Origin: DASQGA01 sp963722715
GTDB lineage: Bacteria > Actinomycetota > Thermoleophilia > Gaiellales > Gaiellaceae
Reading direction: 5' to 3'
Assembly (NCBI GenBank): GCA_963722715.1
Contig: CAVROA010000010.1
Span: 1 to 64,000 of the forward strand
Length of the DNA: 64,000 bases
The notes under the pieces were generated by a model. That model saw only the letters and a program-made list of their open reading frames with translations, made no database searches and was not told the DNA's origin. The translations under genes were made by a program, and so were the position numbers. How positions within the stretch are numbered: the stretch's first letter is position 1; every line of letters starts with the position of its first letter. Shown here piece by piece: positions 44,137-52,397 of the stretch.

Positions 44137-45840
44137 ATGCGGATCCTGGGCGTCGATGTCGGGGGGACGTTTACCGACGCGGTCTTGTTCGAGGACGGGC
44201 ATGTGCGGGCGGCGAAGGTGCCGACCGCGAAGCGGCAGGAGGATTCCGTTCTCGCGGCGGCGCGCGAGGTCGGGGCCGACGAGGTCGAAGCGTTCCGGCA
44301 CGGGACGACGATTGCGACGAATGCGCTGCTCGAGCGCAAGGGCGCGCGCACGGCGTTTGTCACGACCGCCGGGTTCGAGCACCTGCTCCACCTCCGCCGC
44401 CAGAATCGCGCTCACCTCTACCGGCTCTGCGCCCATCATCCGGAGCCGCTCGTCCCGCTCGAGCGCTGCCACGGCGTGCGCGGGCGGATCGGCCCGGAGG
44501 GTGTCGTCGAGCAGCTCGGCCCCGTTCCGGAGGTCGACGCGGACGCGATCGCCGTCTGCCTGCTCTTCTCGTTTCGCGACCCGAGCCACGAGCTGGCGGT
44601 CGCAGAGGAGTTGCGGCGTCGTCATCCGCACGCGCACGTCGTCGCCTCATGCGAGGTTGCGCCAGAGTTCCGCGAATACGAGCGCGCCTCGACGGCCGCG
44701 GCAGACGCCTACCTCGGCCCGCTCGTCTCGCGCTACCTCGACGGGCTCCGCGACTTGAACCCGCTCGTGATGACCTCCGCCGGCGGTCTCGTCACGATCG
44801 ACGAAGCGCGTCCCGCGGCGCTGCTTCTCTCCGGTCCGGCTGCGGGCGTCGTCGGAGCCGCCCGGGTGGCGCGGCTCGCGGGCGTCGAGAACGCACTGGC
44901 GTTCGACATGGGCGGCACCTCGACCGATGTCTGTGCGATTGTCGGCGGAGAGGCGGAGCGCTCGTCGGAGCGCCTCGTGGGCGAGCTTCCCATCAGGCTC
45001 CCGAGCGTCGACGTGCATACGGTCGGCGCGGGGGGTGGCTCGATCGTTTGGCGCGATGCAGGCGGCGCCCTACGCGTCGGCCCGGAAAGTGCCGGCGCCG
45101 AGCCGGGGCCAGCCTGCTACGGCCGCGGCGGCACTCGTGCGACTGTGACCGATGCGAACCTCCTGCTCGGCCGCCTGCCCGACCGGCTCGCCGGTGGACT
45201 GGAGCTTGACCGCACTGCGGCCGAGCGAGCCCTCGACGGGCTCGACCCGATGGCGGTGATCGAGGTCGTCAACGCCGAGATGCTGCGCGCGCTCCGCGTC
45301 GTCTCGGTCGAGCGCGGCCACGACCCGCGCGACTTCTCCCTCGTCGCCTACGGCGGCGCCGGCGCGCTGCACGCTTGCGCTCTCGCGGAGGAGCTGGAGC
45401 TGCGCACCGTTCTCGTGCCCGAAGCTGCCGGCGTTCTCTCGGCGCTTGGGCTCGTGGCAAGCGACGAGCGCCGGATCCACGTCCGCTCGTATGTCGTGCC
45501 GCTCGACCAAGCAGGCGAGCTGCCCGCAGACGGTGAAGCCGATGTCCGCTACCGCGGCCAGTCGTTCGAGCTCACGGTGCCGCTCGGCGGCGACCTCGCC
45601 GAGGCGTTCCACCGCGCCCACGAGGAGCGCTACGGCTTCGCGGAGCGCGAGCGCGGGCTCGAGCTGGTCGCCGTTCGTACCGCGGACGTGACTCCCGCGC
45701 CCGCGCTTGACCTGCGCGCTTCCGAGCGCCGAGCCGCAACCGGCCCGTCGGTGCTCGAGCTTCCGGGCGCGACCTGCTGGGTGCCCGAGGGCTGGAGCGG
45801 GCAGACCGACCGGCACGGGACGTTGGTGCTGAGCCGATGA
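44137..45840 (+). CDS. hyuA: hydantoinase/5-oxoprolinase subunit A
   Basis: A 567-residue ASKHA-fold ATPase subunit of the HyuA/OplahA family: N-terminal phosphate loop G-V-D-V-G-G-T-F-T-D, then G-T-T-I-A-T-N-A-L-L-E, F-D-M-G-G-T-S-T-D-V and the C-terminal AYGGAGALHACALAEEL block. With HyuB it hydrolyses cyclic amides (N-methylhydantoin, 5-oxoproline) or carboxylates ketones; the substrate is not visible. At 567 residues it is shorter than the 650-700 of many family members, mostly in the C-terminal domain. Its stop overlaps the hyuB start (ATGA). Confidence 0.9.
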   Translation: MRILGVDVGGTFTDAVLFEDGHVRAAKVPTAKRQEDSVLAAAREVGADEVEAFRHGTTIATNALLERKGARTAFVTTAGFEHLLHLRRQNRAHLYRLCAHHPEPLVPLERCHGVRGRIGPEGVVEQLGPVPEVDADAIAVCLLFSFRDPSHELAVAEELRRRHPHAHVVASCEVAPEFREYERASTAAADAYLGPLVSRYLDGLRDLNPLVMTSAGGLVTIDEARPAALLLSGPAAGVVGAARVARLAGVENALAFDMGGTSTDVCAIVGGEAERSSERLVGELPIRLPSVDVHTVGAGGGSIVWRDAGGALRVGPESAGAEPGPACYGRGGTRATVTDANLLLGRLPDRLAGGLELDRTAAERALDGLDPMAVIEVVNAEMLRALRVVSVERGHDPRDFSLVAYGGAGALHACALAEELELRTVLVPEAAGVLSALGLVASDERRIHVRSYVVPLDQAGELPADGEADVRYRGQSFELTVPLGGDLAEAFHRAHEERYGFAERERGLELVAVRTADVTPAPALDLRASERRAATGPSVLELPGATCWVPEGWSGQTDRHGTLVLSR

Positions 45841-47298
45841 TCCCGGTCGAGTTACAGGTAATCGGGGCTGCGCTGCGCGCCGTTGCGGAGGAGATGGCTG
45901 CAGCACTCGTCCGCGCGGCGTTCTCACCGAACATCAAGGAGCGCCGGGACTCCTCGACGGCGCTCTTCGATGCGCGCGGCGCGATGGTGACGCAGGCCGA
46001 AAGCATCCCCGTTCATCTCGGCGCGATGCCCGAGGCCGTCGCGGCGGTGATGGGGCACGCACCGGGCCCCGACGACGTCTTCATCCTGAACGACCCCTAC
46101 GCCGGCGGGACGCACCTTCCCGACGTGACGCTCGTCTCGCGGACAGAGCTCGGCTTTGCGGTCACGCGCGCCCATCACGCCGACGTTGGAGGCGTCGAGC
46201 CGGGGAGCCTGCCGGCGGACTCGCGCCGGCTCGAGGAGGAGGGTGTGATCATCCCGCCGACGCGGCTCGACGCCGGAGGTGCTCGAGCACCTGGTCGCGC
46301 AGATGCGCAACCCCGACGAGCGACGGGGCGACCTGCGCGCGCAGCTCGCGGCCCACCGGCTGGCGGCGAGTCGCGTGACCGCACTCTGCGCACGCTACGG
46401 CCGTGACCGCGTCACCGCCGCGATGGACGAGCTGCTCGCTTACTCCGAACGGCGGGTGCGGGTGGCGCTCGCGGAGCTACCCGACGGCCGCGCCGAGGCG
46501 GTCGACGTCCTGGAGACCAACGACGGCGAGCTCGAGCTGCGAGCGGCCGTCACGATCGCGGGCGACGAGATCGAGTTCGACTTCTCCGGCACGGCACCCC
46601 AGCACGACGGCAACCTCAACTGCCCGCTCGCGGTAACGCGCTCGGCCTGTTTCTTCGTCGTCCGCTGTCTGACGGATCCGGACCTGCCGGCGTCGGGCGG
46701 CGCGTTTGCGCCCGTGACGGTGCGTGCGCCGGAGGGGTCGCTCGTCAACGCACGCCGGCCCGCGGCAGTCGCCGCCGGCAACACCGAGACCTCCTCGCGC
46801 ATCGTTGACGTCCTCTTCCGCGCGCTCGGGCTCGCGCAGGGGCAGGGGACGATGAACAACGTCGTCCTCGGCAACGACCGCTTCACGTACTACGAGACGA
46901 TCGGCGGCGGCCAGGGGGCGTGCGTGGACGCGGCGGGGCCAAGTGGCGTCCACGTCGCAATGTCGAACACGCTCAATACGCCTGTCGAGGCGCTCGAGCT
47001 TGCCTATCCGCTCCGGGTCGAGCGGTACGCGCTGCGGCCCGGGACGGGCGGCGCAGGCCTGCACCGCGGCGGCGACGGCGTGGTCCGCGAGCTGCGCGTA
47101 CTGGAACGTTGCCGCCTCTCGCTCCTGACCCAACGGCGGAGGCGCGCGCCGCAGGGAGCCGGCGGCGGGAGCGAAGGTGCGGTCGGTCGCAACCTGCTGA
47201 ACGGCGAAGAGTTGCCGCCGTTCGCGACGCAAGACCTCGAGCCGGGCGACGTCCTGGCGATCGAGACCCCGGGTGGAGGCGGCTACGGTGTTCTCTGA
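45837..47298 (+). pseudogene. hyuB: hydantoinase/5-oxoprolinase subunit B, single-base frameshift
   Basis: The catalytic partner of hyuA, split in two frames. Frame one (45837-46274) has the HyuB start PVELQVIGAALRAVAEEM, I-L-N-D-P-Y-A-G-G-T-H-L-P-D and A-H-H-A-D-V-G-G. Frame two (from about 46276) has V-L-E-H-L-V-A-Q-M-R-N-P, Y-Y-E-T-I-G-G-G-Q-G-A and the end E-T-P-G-G-G-G-Y-G. Removing one G near 46275 restores D-A-E-V-L-E-H. Combined length (about 486 residues) is near normal. All blocks are otherwise intact, so a sequence error or a very recent lesion is likely. Confidence 0.82.
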
Positions 47299-47323
47299 TC
47301 CGCGCCCACCGTCGGGACCGTTC

Positions 47324-48208
47324 TCAATCCGAGCCTTCGCCGGCAAGTGCGGCCCGTGCCGCCTGGTCGAAGGGCGTGAGCTTGAAGGGCACGAGGTCCC
47401 GAATCCTCTCGTCGTGGGCGACCGTCTCGGTGCGAAGACCGTCGATCAAGGGCCGAGCGACGCTTGCCTTGACGGGGGTGACGAGATGGAGCCAGAGGGA
47501 GGAGAGGCGGGGTGTCAGGAAGGGCACCTCGATGATGCGTGGACGCCGTCCGCGCAGGCGGGCGACCCGCTCGATCATCTCCCGATACGTCATCACCTCG
47601 GGCCCGGCCGCATCGTACGCTTCGCCGAGGGCCTCGTCGAGGCCGCCCACCCCGGCGAGGTATCGCACGACGTCGGCGAGCGCGATTGGTTGCGTTTTCG
47701 TCGTCACCCATCGAGGGCAGATCATCGCTGGCAGGCGGTCGACGAGCGCGACGATCGTCTCGAAGGCCGCGCTGCCTCCGCCGAGGACAACGGCCGACCG
47801 GACGATCGTCACGGGGACCGGTCCGGTGCCCAGGCCTCTGGCGGTCTCCGCCCGGCTGCGCAAATGCGCCGACAGGTCCTCGCGATCGTCGCCGAGCCCA
47901 CCGAGAAAGACGATCTGGCGAACCCCGGCCAGGCCGGCGGCTGCGGCGACCGATTCTGCGGCCAGCCGGTCGCGCTCCTCGAAGTCCTTCGCGCCGAGCG
48001 AGTGGACGAGGTGATAGACGACGTCGACCCCACCTAGCGCGGGCTCGAGCTCGGTACGCCGAGTGACGTCTGCTGCTACCCAGCGCACGCGGCCACGAGA
48101 CGGGCTCCGCGGATGCCGCGACACGGCAACGACTTCATGCTGCCGCGCGAGGGCGGGGACCAGGGCGCGCCCGATGACGCCGCTCGCACCCAGGACAGCG
48201 GCTCTCAC
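47324..48208 (-). CDS. NAD(P)-binding atypical SDR protein
   Basis: A 294-residue extended/atypical short-chain dehydrogenase-like protein: nucleotide loop L-G-A-S-G-V-I-G-R near residue 6, V-Y-H-L-V-H-S-L (the pattern of the NDUFA9/YbjT-like subgroup), and a typical I-A-L-A-D-V-V-R-Y-L second half. These proteins bind NAD(P)H and often act as redox sensors or epimerase-like enzymes; the Tyr-x-x-x-Lys catalytic pair is not evident. GTG start; overlaps the upstream gene stop by 4 bp, so the pair is coupled. Confidence 0.8.
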   Translation of the reverse strand: MRAAVLGASGVIGRALVPALARQHEVVAVSRHPRSPSRGRVRWVAADVTRRTELEPALGGVDVVYHLVHSLGAKDFEERDRLAAESVAAAAGLAGVRQIVFLGGLGDDREDLSAHLRSRAETARGLGTGPVPVTIVRSAVVLGGGSAAFETIVALVDRLPAMICPRWVTTKTQPIALADVVRYLAGVGGLDEALGEAYDAAGPEVMTYREMIERVARLRGRRPRIIEVPFLTPRLSSLWLHLVTPVKASVARPLIDGLRTETVAHDERIRDLVPFKLTPFDQAARAALAGEGSD

Positions 48209-48696
48209 CGGCGAGCCTCCCTGACGAGGCGTGCGACGTACCTCCGCCCGACGGCTCGGTGTAAGCGGGCCTGAACCTGAGCGTAGAGGAACCCGGTCCA
48301 GCGGGGTTGGCCTGGCAGCACGCCAAGGCGCGGGAAAAAGCCGCGGATCGAAGTCCGGATGCACCACGGGTCTGCGCGTTCCTGGGCAAACACGAGCACA
48401 CCACCTTTAGTTCGCGCAAGCAGGCCCCCGAGGATCGGGTACGAGCAGGAGATCGATCGGGTGTACACCTCGAGCTCGGGCGGGCCGAAGTCGAGGAGAA
48501 GGGGTCCCTTCCGGAGCAGCCGGAGCTCAACGCCAGCGCCCGTCGAGATACTTCTAAGCCCCCGCATAGTCTGCTCCACTTGCTCCCAGTAGACCCTTCC
48601 GAGTCTCAGGGCGCCTAAAGCGTTCATCGGCACCACGGGATCAGGGAGCGGAAACGTTTCCTCAGAATCGACAGCGACTTCGACGTTCGGCCCCAT
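48205..48696 (-). CDS. conserved-looking hypothetical protein
   Basis: I do not recognise this 163-residue protein. It has no signal or membrane helix, and alternating hydrophobic strands (VELRLLRKGPLLLDFGPPELEVY) suggest a beta-rich fold. Two Cys (S-C-S-Y, W-C-I-R) are not in a motif. It is translationally coupled to the NAD-binding protein downstream (4-bp overlap), which is the main clue to its role. Confidence 0.6.
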   Translation of the reverse strand: MGPNVEVAVDSEETFPLPDPVVPMNALGALRLGRVYWEQVEQTMRGLRSISTGAGVELRLLRKGPLLLDFGPPELEVYTRSISCSYPILGGLLARTKGGVLVFAQERADPWCIRTSIRGFFPRLGVLPGQPRWTGFLYAQVQARLHRAVGRRYVARLVREARR

Positions 48697-48704
48697 GGGA
48701 CAAG

Positions 48705-48738
48705 AAAGGGACCGGCCGGCGCAACGGCCGGCCGGTCC
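48705..48738 (-). terminator. Rho-independent terminator after the DUF378 gene
   Basis: A perfect 12-bp stem (GGGACCGGCCGG / CCGGCCGGTCCC, loop 8 nt) followed on the minus strand by TTTCTT, 10 bp after the stop of the DUF378 gene. It would end that transcript before the next gene on the same strand. Confidence 0.75.
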
Positions 48739-48748
48739 CGCTCCCGCA

Positions 48749-48988
48749 CTAGGCGTGCGCGACGTGGGGGTCGCGGCTCCAGCGGCGGCGGATGGCCGCC
48801 TGCTGGAGGATTTGATAGACGGCGGCGACGCCGACGAGGCCGTAGACGACGCGGCTGGCGGCGTTCGTCTCCCCGAAGTCGAGACCGAAGACCGTTGCGA
48901 CGAGGTCGAATTCGGCTAGGGCGACTAGGCCCCAGTTCACACCTCCGACGATCAGAAGCACCGCCGCGAGAATGTCCAGCTTCTTCAT
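48749..48988 (-). CDS. DUF378 family small membrane protein
   Basis: A 79-residue DUF378 protein with two membrane helices: I-L-A-A-V-L-L-I-V-G-G-V-N-W-G-L at residues 6-21, which is the family signature, and V-V-Y-G-L-V-G-V-A-A-V-Y-Q at about 47-59. Function unknown. A strong Shine-Dalgarno (GGAGG core, 6 nt before the ATG) and a perfect terminator bracket it as its own transcript. It is divergent from the B12-sensing regulator and is its most likely target. Confidence 0.9.
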   Translation of the reverse strand: MKKLDILAAVLLIVGGVNWGLVALAEFDLVATVFGLDFGETNAASRVVYGLVGVAAVYQILQQAAIRRRWSRDPHVAHA

Positions 48989-49091
48989 GCCTTTCCTCCT
49001 TTGTCTAGTTTATGTTCAGACTTTGTACAGGATGGCAGACCTCCTGTCAAGTGTGTGTATAACCATCGTCTCGATTCTGTAAGGTGACACC
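48989..49091. promoter_or_regulatory. divergent control region between DUF378 and the CarH-like gene
   Basis: A 103-bp AT-richer region with two similar sites, TGTTCA (49012) and TGTACA (49025), and a TGTGTATAA segment (49054). MerR/CarH-type operators are often built from TGTA-like half-sites, so these are operator candidates. TAAGGT (49080-49085) lies 6 nt before the regulator GTG. Confidence 0.35.
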
Positions 49092-49973
49092 GTGAGCGAA
49101 GGGCATTTGCGAATCGGCGAGCTGAGTCGGCGCGTCGGCGTCAGCCCAGAGCTCCTGCGCGCGTGGGAGCTCCGCTACGGGCTGCTACAGCCGACCCGTT
49201 CGACCGGCGGTTTTCGGCTCTACTCGGAGCCGGACGAAGAGCGAATCAGGCGCATGCGCGCCTATCAGGATCAGGGCCTTTCCGCTGCTGAGGCAGCCAG
49301 GCTCGCGCTCGAAGGGGCTAGCGACGGGCGCCCCGGAGCGAACGCGGCGGCGCCGGACTCGAGCTCCCTTGCAGAAGCGCTCGAGCGCTTCGACGAGCCC
49401 GCGGCACAAGCGGTTTTCGACTGGGCGCTCGCGACCCTGAGCCTCGACGCGCTCCTGCGCGATCTTCTCATCCCCTACCTGCACGACCTCGGCGAACGCT
49501 GGGAGGCCGGTACTGCGAGCGTCGCGCAGGAGCATTTTGCGACCAGCGTAGTACGAGGACGTCTGCTTGGCCTGGCCCGCGGCTGGGGACAAGGCGCAGG
49601 TCCGCTTGCCGTTCTGGCTTGCGCACCGGGCGAGCTGCACGACTTGCCGCTGATCGTTTTCGGTCTTGCACTGCACGCACGCGGCTGGCGCGTCACGTAT
49701 CTCGGGCCGGATACGCCTGTCGGCACGCTGCTCGACACGGCGGAGGCGCTCGAGCCGAAGCTGGTAGTGGTCAGCGCCACCACCCCGCGACATCTCTCCC
49801 GGGTTCGGAGCGAGCTCGGCAGGCTCGCGAAGACGGCGCCACTAGCGGTGGCCGGAGCCGGAGCGACAACCGCGCTTGCCAAATCGGTTGGCGCCACCTT
49901 GCTCTCTCAGGACCCAGTGAGGGAAGCCGACCGGGTGGCGTCCCAACCGGACGCGGTGCCCGGCCACCCGTGA
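49092..49973 (+). CDS. CarH/LitR-like B12-dependent MerR regulator
   Basis: A 293-residue light/B12-sensing repressor candidate. Residues 5-75 are a MerR winged helix (RIGELSRRVGVSPELLRAWE). Residues 95-165 are a four-helix bundle with the CarH signature W-(x9)-E-H (Trp137, Glu147, His148), which shields the adenosyl group of adenosylcobalamin. Residues 170-290 are a Rossmann B12-binding domain with E-L-H-D-L-P, where His183 is the expected lower ligand. In CarH, light breaks the Co-C bond and releases DNA. GTG start; no Shine-Dalgarno but TAAGGT 6 nt upstream. Divergent from DUF378; no carotenoid gene in the window. Confidence 0.85.
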   Translation: MSEGHLRIGELSRRVGVSPELLRAWELRYGLLQPTRSTGGFRLYSEPDEERIRRMRAYQDQGLSAAEAARLALEGASDGRPGANAAAPDSSSLAEALERFDEPAAQAVFDWALATLSLDALLRDLLIPYLHDLGERWEAGTASVAQEHFATSVVRGRLLGLARGWGQGAGPLAVLACAPGELHDLPLIVFGLALHARGWRVTYLGPDTPVGTLLDTAEALEPKLVVVSATTPRHLSRVRSELGRLAKTAPLAVAGAGATTALAKSVGATLLSQDPVREADRVASQPDAVPGHP

Positions 49974-50055
49974 GGACAGAGCGTCGAACCCGGAATTTGG
50001 CCATCTGAGATTCCAAGCGCCGATACAGCCTCGGCGCCAGTGCGCCGCACCCGTA

Positions 50056-52245
50056 CTACGGGACGTTGGTGACGTTTTCTCCGTTCAGGGCGACGTCAAG
50101 GCCGGCGCCACCATCGATCGTGTCGGTGCCCGCGCCCCCGTCGAGCGTGTCGTTGCCGTCGCCGCCCTGGATGAGGTCGTCGCCGTCGCCGCCGTTGATC
50201 GTGTCGTTGCCCTGGCTGCCGACGAGGATGTCGCCGTCATTGCCGCCGTTCAGCGTCAGGAGAACACTGGTGCTTGCAAGGCCGGAGGCGCTGACCAGGT
50301 CGGCTCCGGCCAAGGCGTTGACCGTCAAGGTGTCATTGGCCGGCTCGGAGTTCGCGATCGCGACTGTCAGGGACGGCCGCGTGAGCGTGACGGACCCGGC
50401 GCCGCCCGCGATGCTCATCACGTCGACCCCGGTCGTGGTGTTGACGACCACCGCGTCGGCCGCGCCGTCTCCCGCGCCCGCGACGCCGAGGTCGAGATTG
50501 ACGGTGTCCACGTCCGTCGCGGACAGGTCGTTGACCGTGATCGAGTCGACGCCGCCAAGCGAGTTCAGAACAAGGCTCTCCACGTCGTCCACGTCCATGA
50601 CGATGTTGCCGAGGTTGCGGGTGAAGAGCAGTCGGCCCCCGTTGGCCGAGGCTGCAAAGATCTCGGCGCCTGCGGCGCCGTTGAAGCGCAAGGTATCGGC
50701 GCCATCCTGGCCCTCCACGACATCGCTCCCGTCTCCCGGATCCCAGACGAACGTGTCGTCGCCGATCCCAAGGAAGCCGATGTCGGCGCCCTGATTGCCG
50801 TCGACCGTATCGTTCTCGGCCCCGCCGATCAGGATGTCGGCCCCGTTGCCGCCGTTGATCGTGTCGGCCGCGTCGCCCCCGTCCAGGGTCACCTGGATGA
50901 GGGCAGCGAGGGAGCCGGCCGAGAGCGTGTCTCCTCCGCCCAGTCCGTTGAGGGTCAGGCGGTCGTTGGCCGCCTCGGCGTTTGCGATGTTCACCTGTGC
51001 AGCCAGGCCGGTGACCTGCACCGCGGAGCCGACGGCGGCAGCCTGCACGACATCGGCCGCTCCGGTCGCGTTCACGATTACGGCGTCGGCACCGCCGTCA
51101 CCGGCCGCAGCGACACCGAGGTCGATGTCGAAGGAGGTCACGTCAGTGCCGGCGAAGTCGCCAAGCGACAGAGAATCTGCGCCACCGAGCGCGTTCAGAG
51201 CAAGGCTCTCGACGTCGTCGATATCCATGGAGATGTTGCCGAGGTTGCGGGTGAGGAGCAGCCGGCCCCCGTTGGCCGAGGCCGCGAAGACCTCGGCGGC
51301 GGCGGAACCGTTGAAGCGCAGCGTGTCTTGGTCGGCCTGGCCCTCGACGACGTCGCTGCCATCGCCCGGGTCCCAGACGAAGGTGTCGGTACCGGCGCCG
51401 AGCAAAGCGGCGTCGGCGCCCTGGTTGCCGTCGACCGTGTCGTTTGCCTCCCCGCCATTCAGGATGTCGGCCCCGTTGCCGCCGTTCAGGGTGTCGTTGG
51501 CCGCCCCGCCGTTCAGGGTTAGCCGAATCAGGCCGGCGACAGCGCCGCCGGAGAGAGTGTCGTCCCCGCCGAGGCCGTTGACGCGGAGGCTCTCGACAGC
51601 GACGAGATTCGGGCCGCCGGTGACGGCCACGTGCCCGGCAGTTGCCGGGACGACATCGATCGTGTCGGAGCCGCTCGTGCCGTTGACCGTTACGACGTCA
51701 GTGCTGGTCCCGCCCAGGATCCGATCCGAACCGTCACCGAGGTTCCACTTGACCGTGTCGTCGCCGGCACCGAGAACCATCCGATCGGCTCCTCGGTTGC
51801 CGTCGACCGTGTCGTTTCCGGCTCCGCCGTTCAAGACCTCGGCAAAAGACCCGCCGAGCAGCACGTCGCGGCCGGCCCGACCGTTCAGAGTCGTCCTCTC
51901 GGTGTTCGTGAACGGCCCGTTCCGCTCGTCGATCCTGAGGCGGTCGTTGCCGCGTCCCGCGTTCACGACGATCCTCGTGAACCGGTTCCGCTGGAAGGAG
52001 AAGTCGGCAGACCCGTTGTCCCGTACGTCGACCACGAGCCGCCCGCGCGCATTCAGCCGGAGGCCTATCCTCTCGCCCGCGAGAGTTCCGGTCACCGTCA
52101 GCGTGCCGCGGTTGACGGACGCCTGAACCGCCGCCTGCGCTCCTTCCGCGAGACCGAAACCGGTCGCGAGGATCACCCCGACGAGCAAGAGGCAGGTAGC
52201 CGCCGGCCCGCGACGGCAAGCCGAGCCCTGGACGCGTGTCCCCAT
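50056..52245 (-). CDS. secreted RTX-like calcium-binding repeat protein (729 aa)
   Basis: A 729-residue exported protein: N-terminal signal peptide (about 15-39) and many hemolysin-type nonapeptide repeats (G-G-x-G-x-D-x-h-x; for example G-G-A-G-N-D-T-V-D) in three or four blocks separated by related about 150-residue units, each containing NGGRLL and a VDDVESL-like core. Such repeats fold into calcium-loaded beta-rolls. It ends in a dense repeat block. No type I secretion genes are nearby and the signal peptide suggests Sec export. Role unknown: adhesion, matrix or calcium storage are possible. Confidence 0.82.
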   Translation of the reverse strand: MGTRVQGSACRRGPAATCLLLVGVILATGFGLAEGAQAAVQASVNRGTLTVTGTLAGERIGLRLNARGRLVVDVRDNGSADFSFQRNRFTRIVVNAGRGNDRLRIDERNGPFTNTERTTLNGRAGRDVLLGGSFAEVLNGGAGNDTVDGNRGADRMVLGAGDDTVKWNLGDGSDRILGGTSTDVVTVNGTSGSDTIDVVPATAGHVAVTGGPNLVAVESLRVNGLGGDDTLSGGAVAGLIRLTLNGGAANDTLNGGNGADILNGGEANDTVDGNQGADAALLGAGTDTFVWDPGDGSDVVEGQADQDTLRFNGSAAAEVFAASANGGRLLLTRNLGNISMDIDDVESLALNALGGADSLSLGDFAGTDVTSFDIDLGVAAAGDGGADAVIVNATGAADVVQAAAVGSAVQVTGLAAQVNIANAEAANDRLTLNGLGGGDTLSAGSLAALIQVTLDGGDAADTINGGNGADILIGGAENDTVDGNQGADIGFLGIGDDTFVWDPGDGSDVVEGQDGADTLRFNGAAGAEIFAASANGGRLLFTRNLGNIVMDVDDVESLVLNSLGGVDSITVNDLSATDVDTVNLDLGVAGAGDGAADAVVVNTTTGVDVMSIAGGAGSVTLTRPSLTVAIANSEPANDTLTVNALAGADLVSASGLASTSVLLTLNGGNDGDILVGSQGNDTINGGDGDDLIQGGDGNDTLDGGAGTDTIDGGAGLDVALNGENVTNVP

Positions 52246-52397
52246 CCGACATCGATGATCGTCCTTTCGAGCCCTCTTGTCTAGGCGCGAATTTCGTCCG
52301 CACTAGGAGTGCAAGTCCAGTGGCGCTACCGTGACTCCATGATGCTCGGCCACCTTCGGGCGGCAAAAGGGGAAAGGACGACGGGGGTGACATCGGC

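Noticed and set aside
50795..52126. 443-residue plus-strand frame opposite the RTX protein
   Set aside because: Repetition and Ser/Pro richness only mirror the RTX nonapeptide codons on the other strand.
50056..52245. CRISPR-like or tandem DNA repeat array
   Set aside because: The periodicity is the RTX protein repeat in coding frame, with no constant repeat-spacer pattern.
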